From: CAUZFZ01 sp963579025
GTDB taxonomy: Bacteria > Planctomycetota > Planctomycetia > Planctomycetales > Planctomycetaceae
Reading direction: 5' to 3'
DNA: 19,388 nt
Assembly (NCBI GenBank): GCA_963579025.1
Contig: CAUZFZ010000180.1
Coordinates: 1 to 19,388 of the forward strand
Shown: piece after piece, positions 1-8,391 of the stretch
How positions within the stretch are numbered: the first letter of the stretch is position 1
Layout: each line of letters opens with the position of its first letter
Notes under the pieces: generated by a model
Database searches by the model: none
Told to the model about the DNA's origin: nothing
What the model saw: only the letters and a program-made list of their open reading frames with translations
Position numbers and translations under genes: made by a program

Positions 1-133
1 AGGTGACGGACAGTGAGATGCAGAGCGTGCGTCTAAAACGTAATGCTTTTCACGGCGACTGGAATTATGAGATTCACCCACATAAAAACAGGCGAAGCGG
101 GTAAGTTAATTCTGAACGACGCCTAACCAACGG
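1..133. other. Non-coding flank, nothing recognised
   Basis: This is the stretch downstream of the enolase-superfamily gene. It holds only a 27-codon plus-strand ORF (43-125) with no ribosome binding site or recognisable content. A run of five A residues near 85-89 would read as a U-tract on the minus strand, but I could not draw a convincing hairpin before it, so no terminator is called. Confidence 0.5.
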
Positions 134-1354
134 TCAGTAATCCGCAATCGATCCGTCTTTCAGCTTCGCTCCCGGCCAGCGATAGCTTTGCGGTTTGAGC
201 GATTCTGTCTGCAGCAGTTTCTCGTCGACTTCAACACCCAGTCCGGGTCCGGGTGGCAGGCCGATGTAGCCGTCCTTGTCGAGTTCGTACGTCATTCGCG
301 TGAGGCCCGGCACATTGAAGCCGGCGTTCTTTGGGTAGAACTCATGAATCAGCAGGAACGGAATTGACGAGACGACATGCAGGCTCGCGGCGATCCCCAG
401 GAACGTCGCCGTGCAGTGCGGAGCGATCGGCACGTGATACGCCTCGGCCAGCGTTGTGATCTTCTTCATCTGACTGATGCCGCCGGTGTGGTTGCAGTCC
501 GGCTGCAGAATGTCCAGGCAGCCTTCCTGCAGATACGGCAGCATTCCCCAGATCGTCCGATCGCGCTCTCCGGCGGCGAGCGGAATGTTGATCTGCTCTT
601 TGAGCCGCTTGAAGACCTCGATGTTGCCCGGCACTGCCGGCTCTTCGATGAACAACACGTCGTACGGCTTCAGTGCCGATGCGAGCTGAATCAGCGTCGC
701 AGGCGGCACGGCCGAGTGAGCATCAAACATCACCGCGCCATCATGCCCGACCTTCTCCCGGGCACGGGCGATCGCCTGGACCATTCGATCGATATCCGGC
801 GGCGTGCCTGAATGCTCATAGATCCCATGCGGCGGAACCTTCTGAGCTTTGTCCGTGTGGTACACCCGAATGCGATCACGAGTCGGTCCACCGAGCATCC
901 GATACACGGGAACGTTCCATAGCTTGCCGACGAGATCCCATAACGCGATATCGATTGCCGCGATGCTGTGCACCATGAGTGCCCCACCGCGCATGTTGCG
1001 ATGCGCCCGGAACAGCTTCTGCCACAGGTACTCGATGCGGGTCGGATTCTCACCATCCAGCAGTTCGAACAGAGAATTCACCAGCACCTTCGCCGGCCGA
1101 GGATCAACGCCCTTCAGATCGCCCCAGCCGCTGATTCCGTGATTTGTTTCGATCTTCACATAGACAACCGGCCCGACCCAATACGTCTTCATTCCGGTGA
1201 TGCGAATGCTCGACGACCGATCCGCGACCTGAGTCGCTGGATTGGCTTCGTCCCCGACAGCTTCATTCAGAAACGCCGCGCCGGCGGCAGCCGCGCCGAA
1301 TCCCGTCAGCAACTCCCGCCGGCCGAGAGTGTTTGGACTATTGTGTTGTGCCAT
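134..1354 (-). CDS. Tat-exported mandelate racemase/muconate lactonizing family enzyme (sugar-acid dehydratase-like)
   Basis: This is a 406-residue enolase-superfamily enzyme, a family that abstracts the proton alpha to a carboxylate using Mg2+. The metal ligands read as D211, E237 and E263, and a D286/H313 dyad follows. The spacings of 26, 26, 23 and 27 residues are exactly those of mandelate racemase (195/221/247/270/297). The second-strand K-x-K pair of racemases is not evident. Instead H213 lies two residues after the first metal Asp, as in galactonate and mannonate dehydratases, so dehydration of an aldonate or uronate is the better guess. The N-terminus has GRRELLTGFG followed by an Ala-rich hydrophobic stretch, a Tat-type signal, so the enzyme is probably exported folded. 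I chose the ATG at 1354 because GGAGA lies just upstream and the Tat motif follows. The open frame continues to 1477, but that extension would overlap the preceding gene by 62 nt. It is the last gene of the minus-strand run, 61 nt after the beta-lactamase-fold gene. The substrate cannot be read from the sequence. Confidence 0.9.
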   Translation of the reverse strand: MAQHNSPNTLGRRELLTGFGAAAAGAAFLNEAVGDEANPATQVADRSSSIRITGMKTYWVGPVVYVKIETNHGISGWGDLKGVDPRPAKVLVNSLFELLDGENPTRIEYLWQKLFRAHRNMRGGALMVHSIAAIDIALWDLVGKLWNVPVYRMLGGPTRDRIRVYHTDKAQKVPPHGIYEHSGTPPDIDRMVQAIARAREKVGHDGAVMFDAHSAVPPATLIQLASALKPYDVLFIEEPAVPGNIEVFKRLKEQINIPLAAGERDRTIWGMLPYLQEGCLDILQPDCNHTGGISQMKKITTLAEAYHVPIAPHCTATFLGIAASLHVVSSIPFLLIHEFYPKNAGFNVPGLTRMTYELDKDGYIGLPPGPGLGVEVDEKLLQTESLKPQSYRWPGAKLKDGSIADY

Positions 1355-1415
1355 GATTTCTCCAATCACGGTCGCCAGACCGCGGGTTTCGCCCGGAAAT
1401 CTGCCGGAGGCTGTT

Positions 1416-2579
1416 TCATTTGCCGAACCGTTCCATGGCCCAGTTCTTGAACACGCCCTGCGCTTTCTCGCCTTCACCAGGGAAGCCGCCGTGCTGGACC
1501 ATCCAAATCATAACGATGCCCTTCGACGGGCGGATTTCCATATTCGTGGCATGGGCTCCGCCGTGACCGAACCAGTCGGAACCAACAGCCAGGCCGAGTC
1601 CGTAGCTGTTTGGTATCGACTTCGGAGTCTGTCGCGTTGTCAATTCTTTGAATGCCGCTTCGCTGACGTAACGCTTGCCGTTCAGCTCGCCGCCGTTCAA
1701 CAGCATCTGGCAGAACAGAGCCGTGTCCTGGGCGGTCGAGAACAGCCCGCCGGCCGGCATTGGGAACCGCTTGCTGCGATCGTTGAGCGGGTAGAGCAAC
1801 TGGCCGAACGGAAACTCGACGAGATCGTCTTTCGTCGCGTTCGGTCGATACGACTTTGCCAGGCGCGAGATCTGTTCTTCGTTCGGCCAGAAAGTCGTGT
1901 CTTTCATTCCGAGCGGATTGAATAATCGCTCATCCATAAAGTCTTCGTACTTCTTTCCGGTGACGACTTCGATAATCCGAGCCGCCGTGTTGATACCGGC
2001 ATTCGAGTACTGGTAATAAGTTCCCGGTTCTGTCTGCAGCGGCGTCTTCGCGTAGCTCTTCACCGCGTCCACCAGCGGCAATGCATCGAGCGTCGGCTGC
2101 TCAATGTCCGATCGAAACGGCAGGCCGCTGACATGGCTGAGCACTTCACGGATTGTGATGGGATGCGACGGTTTCTTCAGTGTGACTTTGTCGCCGTCTT
2201 TCCCTGCAATAACCATCTGCCCGCGAAACTCCGGCAGGTAGTTCTCAACCGGATCGTCCAGCGCGATCTCTCCTGCATCGACAACGATCATCACAGCCGC
2301 AGCCGTGATGCCTTTCGACTGAGAGGCAATCCAGAAGAGCGAATCTGCCTTCATCGGTTTGCCAGCTTCGATGTCCGCAAACCCAACGGTCTCGACGGAC
2401 ACGACTTTGCGCTTGTCGGCCACCAGCGCGACTGCACCTGCAAGTTCGTGCTTATCGACGAACGGCTTCAGGAGTACCGCCGAAGATGTCGGAGTGTCTG
2501 CAGCGAGTGGAGCCGCGAACAACAGGCTGGCGACAAGTGCAATGAAGAATAAGTTCGGCCGTTTCATGGGGTGTTTCAT
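1416..2579 (-). CDS. Exported serine hydrolase, beta-lactamase/class C fold
   Basis: This 387-residue protein has the three active-site motifs of the class C beta-lactamase, DD-peptidase and EstB-type esterase superfamily: S86-Q-S-K89 (nucleophile and general base), Y191-S-N193, and H339-G-G341 in the KTG position. The N-terminus has basic residues, then a hydrophobic run ending in AAPLAA, a Sec signal peptide with cleavage near residue 27. HGG instead of KTG and the neighbourhood of catabolic genes favour an esterase or amidase over antibiotic resistance, but that is inference. A second in-frame ATG lies at 2567. Neither start has a clear Shine-Dalgarno sequence, and I kept the longer one. 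It lies 162 nt after the DUF1552 gene, and that gap contains a large inverted repeat. Confidence 0.88.
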   Translation of the reverse strand: MKHPMKRPNLFFIALVASLLFAAPLAADTPTSSAVLLKPFVDKHELAGAVALVADKRKVVSVETVGFADIEAGKPMKADSLFWIASQSKGITAAAVMIVVDAGEIALDDPVENYLPEFRGQMVIAGKDGDKVTLKKPSHPITIREVLSHVSGLPFRSDIEQPTLDALPLVDAVKSYAKTPLQTEPGTYYQYSNAGINTAARIIEVVTGKKYEDFMDERLFNPLGMKDTTFWPNEEQISRLAKSYRPNATKDDLVEFPFGQLLYPLNDRSKRFPMPAGGLFSTAQDTALFCQMLLNGGELNGKRYVSEAAFKELTTRQTPKSIPNSYGLGLAVGSDWFGHGGAHATNMEIRPSKGIVMIWMVQHGGFPGEGEKAQGVFKNWAMERFGK

Positions 2580-2641
2580 TTCTGGTTATGCTGGCAAGTG
2601 ATTTGGTGCATCACTGAACTTATGAGATCGCCCGTCGAGCC

Positions 2642-2704
2642 GTAGCTGGATTCGCAAGAATTCAGACTGGTGGGAACCAGCTGAATTCTTGCGAATCCTG
2701 CTAC
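2642..2704. repeat. Long near-perfect hairpin, dispersed-repeat-like
   Basis: The arms at 2648-2665 and 2681-2698 are fully complementary over 18 bases (core GATTCGCAAGAATTCAG). Inside them CTGGT (2667-2671) pairs with ACCAG (2676-2680) around a GGGA loop. Outside them GTAGC (2642-2646) pairs with GCTAC (2700-2704) after one T/T mismatch. The whole unit can fold into one stem of roughly 28 pairs with one mismatch and one bulged base. It lies between the DUF1552 stop and the beta-lactamase-fold start. No U-tract follows on either strand, so a REP/MITE-like element or an RNA-processing hairpin is more likely than a terminator. Confidence 0.85.
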
Positions 2705-2741
2705 CACCACTGATTCACAGCCACCGAGCGAAAGGCAACGA

Positions 2742-4067
2742 TCACACATCCGCGAGCCGTTCCGTCGAGTCGCCGAACCGTTCAAGTCGAATTCCCAGCT
2801 TGTCCATCAGCGATAGATACAGACTGCACATCTTGCGATTCGGCTTGCCGATGTAGTCAAGAATTCTTCCCGTCTTAATCTGTCCACCGCCGCTGCCGAG
2901 CATCACGACCGGCAACTGATCGTTGTTGTGGTTCCCCGTCATCATGCTGGAGAGATAAAGAATCATCGAATTGTCCAGCAGCGTGCGATCGCCTTCCTGG
3001 ACCTGGTCCAGTTTGCCGGCGATGTAGGCGAGCTGCTCGGTGAAGAACTGATTGACCTTCAGCCAGTCACCGTTGTTGCTGTGCGAGAGCAGGTGGTGAA
3101 TCATGTAATCGATGCCCTGCGTCGGACCTCGATCGGACGTCAGATTCGGGAACCGCAACGATGAATGGTCGTTATTGAGTTTCAACGTGCACACGCGAGT
3201 CGTGTCGGTGCGAAACGCGAGGACAAGGATGTCGCACATCAGCCGCATGTGCTCGTCAATGTCCTGCGGAATGCCGTCGGCCGGACGTGCAATGTCGGGC
3301 TTGTCCAGCGTCGGGCGCCAGCCCTGAAGCCGTCGTGCTTTGCCAGCGTTCTCAATCCGCCGTTCCACTTCGCGAACAGATTCGAGGTACTCTTCGAGAC
3401 GCTGCTTGTCAGAGAGACTGATCCGGTTTCGCAAACCAGCGGCTTCTGCCAGCACGGCATCCAGCACACTGGAATCGGACGGACGGACCTCGTCGCGGAA
3501 CAATCGATCGAAGGCGAGCGCCGGGTACAGTTCGAGCGGAGTCGGCGTTGTGGCCGAGCTCCACGAAATATGCGAGCTGTAGATCATCGAATAATTCTTG
3601 TGGAGCGCAGCGATCGAGTGTTCGCAGCCCAGTACGAGACTGTCGACTTTAGTCTCATTGGCGAAACGCCGTGCCACCAACTGATCCATGCTGATGCCTG
3701 ACCGGATCTCGCCACCGTTCGCAAGGTGGGCACCTGTCAGCAGGTTGCCGGTCTGGCAACTGTGGATTCCACCGATGCGAGCTTCCTCGTTGTAAAGCCC
3801 GCGCAGGAACAGCAGCTTTTCGCGATACGGCATTAAAGGCTGGAGCACTTTGCCCAGCTCCATGCTTTTGCCTTCGCCCTTGGCCCACCATTCCGTGCTG
3901 TGAAATCCGTTACCGGCGAACAGGCAAGCCATGCGAACCGGCGGCTGTGAGGAATCCGTCTGTGTGGTGTCGTCACCCCACACCGTCATCGATTCCAGCC
4001 ACGGCAGCGCCATCGAAACGCCTACGCCGCGAAGGAACTGTCGCCGGTTTATTGAATTGCTGGTCAT
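2742..4067 (-). CDS. Tat-exported DUF1552 (HXXSHH family) protein
   Basis: This 441-residue protein opens with the Tat signal typical of DUF1552: R8-R9-Q-F-L-R, then GVGVSMALPWLES. Family features are the ACLFAGNGFHSTEWW region near residue 47, the central RLEEYLESVREVERRI helix near 223, and a C-terminal block from about 320 to 435. The family name motif HXXSHH appears here as H325-L-L-S328-H329-S330, so the last His is Ser; the codon is AGC in the given sequence. The biochemical function of the family is not established. In planctomycetes it usually sits beside a DUF1592-type cytochrome-like gene, as here, where that gene ends 193 nt upstream. Tat export suggests it binds a cofactor or folds before export, which is inference. 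Confidence 0.92.
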   Translation of the reverse strand: MTSNSINRRQFLRGVGVSMALPWLESMTVWGDDTTQTDSSQPPVRMACLFAGNGFHSTEWWAKGEGKSMELGKVLQPLMPYREKLLFLRGLYNEEARIGGIHSCQTGNLLTGAHLANGGEIRSGISMDQLVARRFANETKVDSLVLGCEHSIAALHKNYSMIYSSHISWSSATTPTPLELYPALAFDRLFRDEVRPSDSSVLDAVLAEAAGLRNRISLSDKQRLEEYLESVREVERRIENAGKARRLQGWRPTLDKPDIARPADGIPQDIDEHMRLMCDILVLAFRTDTTRVCTLKLNNDHSSLRFPNLTSDRGPTQGIDYMIHHLLSHSNNGDWLKVNQFFTEQLAYIAGKLDQVQEGDRTLLDNSMILYLSSMMTGNHNNDQLPVVMLGSGGGQIKTGRILDYIGKPNRKMCSLYLSLMDKLGIRLERFGDSTERLADV

Positions 4068-4105
4068 AGAAGTTTCTCCGCGTACGAACGCGTTGCCGGT
4101 CAGGT

Positions 4106-4226
4106 GGGAACACTAACTAACGCTAATCGTCGCTAATGTAAGGCGAGCGGCCGATGAGGATTTACCACGGTCGCATTCACACTCCGGTTGCAAGATTAGC
4201 GGTAATCAGCGTTTATTAGCGTTCCC
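4106..4226. repeat. Imperfect inverted repeat flanking a 57-bp core
   Basis: The left arm (4106-4137) starts GGGAACACTAACTAACGCTA. The right arm (4195-4226) ends TTATTAGCGTTCCC. Aligning the left arm with the reverse complement of the right gives 25 of 32 matches, with both outer ends being GGGAAC. Each arm itself repeats a CGCTAAT-like unit. The element fills most of the 193-bp gap between the DUF1592-type gene and the DUF1552 gene and contains no ORF. Divergent terminal arms around a short core resemble a miniature mobile or REP-like element that has decayed. Confidence 0.65.
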
Positions 4227-4260
4227 TTGTTTGTTGGACATTGCGATTCCGCAGTGCACG

Positions 4261-7200
4261 TCAGTCTTCGACGTAATCACTGCCACGAATCATTTGAAAC
4301 TGTTTGCTCTGGACGATCGTCAGGACTGCGTGCGACAGGTGTCCGTCGTTTGCTTTCAGTCGCTGAGTCATTTCTTCAAGCACTAATTGATCGGAAAGTG
4401 TCACCGACCGCGCCAGCGCATAACCGAGCAGTCGCTGACAGAAGAGTCGAACGATCTGTTCTCGTTTGTTGTTGACTAAGTAAGCCCGCAGCCCGTCGAT
4501 CCCCTCGAACGTGGTCCCGTCCCGCAGAGTCGCCTTGGAATCCAGCGGGAGTCCGTTCGGGTCTTTTTCTCGCCGACGACCGATCGCGTCGAAGCGTTCG
4601 AAGGCGAAGCCAAACGGATCGATCCGTTCGTGGCAGACCGAACATTCGCGAGCGCTGACATGCTTCTCGACGATCTGTCGCATGGTCAGGCCGCCGTTGC
4701 CTGTTTCCTGTTCCGGCAGATCAGGTACGTTCGGCGGCGGCTTGGGCAGTTTTTCACCCAGCAGTGTTTCTACCACCCAGTTGCCACGCAGTACCGGGCT
4801 GGTGCGTGATGCTCCGGCCTGTCTTGACTGAACGCTACCGAGTCCCAGCACGCCACCGCGGCCGAACTGCCTGACGCCTTCAACATGGCGGAATGCGTCT
4901 CCGGTCACGTCGGGGATGCCGTAGTGTCTGGCCAGGGTTTCATTCAGAAACGTGTCGTCGGCATCGAGTATTCGCACGACCGATCGGTCCTGTTGAAACA
5001 GGTCCTGAAAGAAGAGAATCGACTCCTCGTACATTGCTGCGCGGAGAGGGGCGTCGAATGACGGGAAGAGCGTCTCGTTCTTCTCTTTGAATTCGTCGAA
5101 GCCGCGAACATGAAGCCACTGCGTACCGAATTCGATCGCCAGGGCACGGACGCGATTGTCTTTCAGCATGCGTCTGGTTTGCTGTTCCAGAATTTCTGGC
5201 TCGTGCAATCGCCCGGCGGCGACGAGTTGTCGCAGTTCCGCGTCCGGCATCGAGGACCACAGGAAGTAACTCAAGCGGCTGGCGAGTTCCCAGTCATTGA
5301 TCGTCCGTGCAAGCTTCCCCGGCGGTGACTGCTCCAGATGTAACAGGAACGACGACGACATCAGCACACGAGCCAGCACACTGCGGAACGATTCCTCGTG
5401 AGAAACACCTTTCTCCCGCAGTGTTGAGTAGAGGCTTCCCAGGCTGGCCCTGTCCGTGTCCGCCAGCGGCCTCCGCCAGGCTCGAGCTGCGAAGTCGAAT
5501 AGTTGCTCAAGCTGCTTCGGAGCAGCCGCGTCGAAGTCGCGCTGAAAATCGTCCGCCCATTTCTGAAATGTCGGGCGTCTGTCTTCAAAGAACTTCACGA
5601 GGCTCTGCGCCTGATCCTGTGTCACAAAGCCAATGAACAACGGCAGGTATTCGTTTTCCACAACGGGATATCTGCTGACGAAGCGGTGTTCGTCCCAGAG
5701 CCGTTCCAGTTCCTGCGTCTGCACGTCATCAAGGAACAATTCGAGCAACGGCTCGTCTTCGCGGTGAAACGTCTTTAAGCAGACAACTTCATCGAGCGGG
5801 ATAACGTGTGGATAGCAGATGTTCGGCGGGAAGAGCCGACGAAACTCCGCGAGCCAGGCCAGGAAATGCTTGTGCCCCGGCCCGTCGGGCACGGCGACGA
5901 CAGGCGACTTCGAGTCCCACGCAGTCGCCAGATCCGGTGGAGATGTATGGACCTGAAATTGCACGGCATGGCCGTCTGAGCCGGCTCCCGCGTCTAGTTT
6001 CCCGTCCACAACGAACTGGCGATCGCGAAACAGCCCAGCGGGCAAGCGAACTTCGGTCACCTGGTTGACCGGCAGGACGAGGCTGTCTTCTTCCGCAGGT
6101 TTTCCCTGCGGATGCTTGCCGAACGCGTCTCTTGCGAGTCCAAAGCGTTTCTCACTGGATGCCCTTGCGAGGCGCAGCAGGTCGACACCTTTCAGCAGGG
6201 CTCCTTCGGGAGACGTCAGACTGTCGTAGACAATGCGGTTCGGGTGTTTTTCATCAGCCGGCCTCACTCCCGTCAGCAGAGCCTGAATCTGCTTCGCGAG
6301 TTCCACAGCGTCGGCTTTCCCTTTGGGGTTCGACGCAGCTTTTCGCCAGCGGGTCAGCAGCGACTCGGCACCAACGGCAGCACCGGGATTCAGCGGCCGG
6401 GCTTTCGACGGTCCATTCACGAATGACCAGACGTCCTTGTTACCAAGACTGTCCGCGTGCGGATTCCCATCGAGAACACTGTCAGCGATATCTGTAGCGA
6501 GGTCCCAGACGCGCCCCTGCTCTTTGCCGACTTCGCTAACGGTCAATCTGATTTCCGTCAGATCGCAGGAGTGGTTTGCGTCTTTGGCATCAATGGCCAG
6601 GGCGATGACGTCACCCACCGCAACAGTCATTGACTGCGTCTCGATGCCGGCTGCTTTGCCCAGATCGACCGCCCCTTCCGCGATGATTGCTGACCTCGCG
6701 GGTGTCTGCTTCTCGACCCACCAGGCAACGCCGTTGCCACACGACGGATGAGCGTGATCGACTTTGCCGGTGACGCGAACCGTTCCCGCGAAGGGACTCT
6801 TCCAGACGACGGCGACGAACTCTGTGGGTGTCGGATGGACCGTCACCATGTGCGGCGAAACTCGTCCGGGCACGTTCTCGGTTTTGTCTGACGAGTTCGT
6901 TACCAGAACGGGCAGGTCGGTCCCTTTGGGAATCCAGCCGTTAATCGCGGATCGTTGAGGATTCGGCGGCGTCTTCGCGTCGAGCAGCGTCCACTCGACG
7001 CGCGGAACGACTCGACCACGCTCTTCGGTTGGCTGCGGTTTCGTCGAGAGCGGCTTGACGTCCAGTACGGTAGTCCAACGCTTCAGCAATTCCTCATCAA
7101 GTTGATACTTCGCGGACAGATCCTTCACGGACGCCGGTGGCGTGTTGGCTGCTTCGACGGCTGCCGAGAGATACCGCTCCGTTCCGGCGAACAGTTTCGA

Positions 7201-8391
7201 ATAATCAATCTCGAAACGCGGTCCAAACTGATGGTAATCGCGGAGCGCCAGCGTGGGAAGATCCTTCCCCTCGAAACGTGGCTTGTGCCACACAACGTGG
7301 CCATTGCTTTCAGTGCCACTCACCTGCCTGGCGACCAGGTAGAGAATCACATTGCTTTGGCCCGGCTCAGGTTCGAGCTTGATCGTGATGGCGTGCCGAT
7401 CGGAGACCGCAGGCTCCTTCGCGACCGCCCGAACCGTATTCACGTAACTGCCGATCCGCCCGAAGGTCCAGAGAGAATCACGCCACGCAGAGACCTCCGC
7501 GACGATCGCGTCCACGTCGTTCGGGGTTGCCGTCTGCCAGCGAGCGCGGACTCGATCGAGTGGCCACGACGCTTCTTTGCCATTAAAGGCATGCCAGAGA
7601 ATGCTGAGGTACTTCGAACTCAGCTTCTCGTTCACGGCGATCGATTTCAGTGTGACGTCACCGGCGAGCAGTGCGTCGCGATTCCGCACGAGAGCCGCGA
7701 CATAGGGTTTCAACGGCAATGCGCCATCGCGGGTGAACTGCCAGTAGAATTTCCGTAGCTCGACCAGACTTTCGTCGGTCCAGTCACGCCGAGTCTTCGA
7801 CGGCGAAAACCGGAACCCATCCGGCAGCAGCTTCGCGTGAGCAGCGATATCCCGGGCCGAGTTGACATACTTACCCATCAACGCCGGAGACATGCTCAGC
7901 GCTTCGGCCGCATTGGTGAATCCCTCGCCCGCCGCTCCGTCCGCGGGAAAGTCTCTGGCCGGCCGCAGATCGACTCCCGTCAGATCATGGACCGTGTTGT
8001 TGTATTCGGTATTGCTGAGTCGCCGCAGAGCAACACGCCCGGGATCGCCCGCCCGAGCACGCGCCTCGCTATCAAGAAACCGCCGCGTCCAATCGATCAA
8101 CTGCTTCCGCTGAGCGACTGTCGGCTGAGGCTTGTCTTTCGGCGGCATCTCTCCAGTCTCAAGCTGCAGAATCATCGCCTGCCACGGCTTCACATCTTTG
8201 CGAACGCTGGCCAGCGAAGTGAACCGTTGCAGATCCAATTCGCCTTCTTTCTCAGCCGTTGAATGGCAGCGCAGACAGTACTCCTTGAGTACTGGCCCGA
8301 CTTCCTCGAAGCCCTTCTGGAGAGCCGCGTCATCCGCGACCGCACACTGAGTTGCGAAGACCAGCAGCATCAGACTCAGCACATTTCGCAT
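4261..8391 (-). CDS. Planctomycete cytochrome-like DUF1587/DUF1595/DUF1592/DUF1588/DUF1585 protein
   Basis: This 1376-residue exported protein has a Sec signal peptide at 1-20 (MRNVLSLMLLVFATQCAVA). Domains in order, by my reading: a PSCyt1-like cytochrome region with C39-L-R-C42-H43; DUF1587 at about 115-180; a long middle region at about 200-950, partly beta-rich and with no domain I recognise; DUF1595 at about 955-1020; DUF1592 at about 1031-1160; DUF1588 at about 1178-1275 with a second CxxCH (C1250-S-V-C-H1254); and DUF1585 at about 1290-1365. Both CxxCH motifs are heme c attachment candidates, so a periplasmic redox role is likely, but the reaction is unknown for this family. The frame extends to a GTG at 8412; I chose the ATG at 8391 because the signal peptide begins there. 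Family members I know are usually shorter, and the middle region explains the extra length. Its usual DUF1552 partner lies immediately downstream. Confidence 0.9.
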   Translation of the reverse strand: MRNVLSLMLLVFATQCAVADDAALQKGFEEVGPVLKEYCLRCHSTAEKEGELDLQRFTSLASVRKDVKPWQAMILQLETGEMPPKDKPQPTVAQRKQLIDWTRRFLDSEARARAGDPGRVALRRLSNTEYNNTVHDLTGVDLRPARDFPADGAAGEGFTNAAEALSMSPALMGKYVNSARDIAAHAKLLPDGFRFSPSKTRRDWTDESLVELRKFYWQFTRDGALPLKPYVAALVRNRDALLAGDVTLKSIAVNEKLSSKYLSILWHAFNGKEASWPLDRVRARWQTATPNDVDAIVAEVSAWRDSLWTFGRIGSYVNTVRAVAKEPAVSDRHAITIKLEPEPGQSNVILYLVARQVSGTESNGHVVWHKPRFEGKDLPTLALRDYHQFGPRFEIDYSKLFAGTERYLSAAVEAANTPPASVKDLSAKYQLDEELLKRWTTVLDVKPLSTKPQPTEERGRVVPRVEWTLLDAKTPPNPQRSAINGWIPKGTDLPVLVTNSSDKTENVPGRVSPHMVTVHPTPTEFVAVVWKSPFAGTVRVTGKVDHAHPSCGNGVAWWVEKQTPARSAIIAEGAVDLGKAAGIETQSMTVAVGDVIALAIDAKDANHSCDLTEIRLTVSEVGKEQGRVWDLATDIADSVLDGNPHADSLGNKDVWSFVNGPSKARPLNPGAAVGAESLLTRWRKAASNPKGKADAVELAKQIQALLTGVRPADEKHPNRIVYDSLTSPEGALLKGVDLLRLARASSEKRFGLARDAFGKHPQGKPAEEDSLVLPVNQVTEVRLPAGLFRDRQFVVDGKLDAGAGSDGHAVQFQVHTSPPDLATAWDSKSPVVAVPDGPGHKHFLAWLAEFRRLFPPNICYPHVIPLDEVVCLKTFHREDEPLLELFLDDVQTQELERLWDEHRFVSRYPVVENEYLPLFIGFVTQDQAQSLVKFFEDRRPTFQKWADDFQRDFDAAAPKQLEQLFDFAARAWRRPLADTDRASLGSLYSTLREKGVSHEESFRSVLARVLMSSSFLLHLEQSPPGKLARTINDWELASRLSYFLWSSMPDAELRQLVAAGRLHEPEILEQQTRRMLKDNRVRALAIEFGTQWLHVRGFDEFKEKNETLFPSFDAPLRAAMYEESILFFQDLFQQDRSVVRILDADDTFLNETLARHYGIPDVTGDAFRHVEGVRQFGRGGVLGLGSVQSRQAGASRTSPVLRGNWVVETLLGEKLPKPPPNVPDLPEQETGNGGLTMRQIVEKHVSARECSVCHERIDPFGFAFERFDAIGRRREKDPNGLPLDSKATLRDGTTFEGIDGLRAYLVNNKREQIVRLFCQRLLGYALARSVTLSDQLVLEEMTQRLKANDGHLSHAVLTIVQSKQFQMIRGSDYVED

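Noticed and set aside
43..125. Plus-strand 27-codon ORF at the window start
   Set aside because: Too short, no ribosome binding site, no recognisable motif.
120..127. GCCTAAC resembling an attC core
   Set aside because: No partner GTTRRRY box or folded attC arms lie within a plausible distance, and no integrase is present.
1355..1477. N-terminal extension of the enolase-superfamily frame
   Set aside because: It overlaps the 3' end of the preceding gene. The Tat signal and the Shine-Dalgarno sequence place the start at 1354.
1416..2579. Antibiotic-resistance beta-lactamase
   Set aside because: The fold matches, but the HGG motif and the catabolic neighbourhood fit an esterase or amidase better. 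There is no mobile element or linked regulator of resistance.
2576..2785. Minus-strand ORF of 69 codons
   Set aside because: It runs through the long hairpin and into the 3' end of the DUF1552 gene, and its composition is not protein-like.
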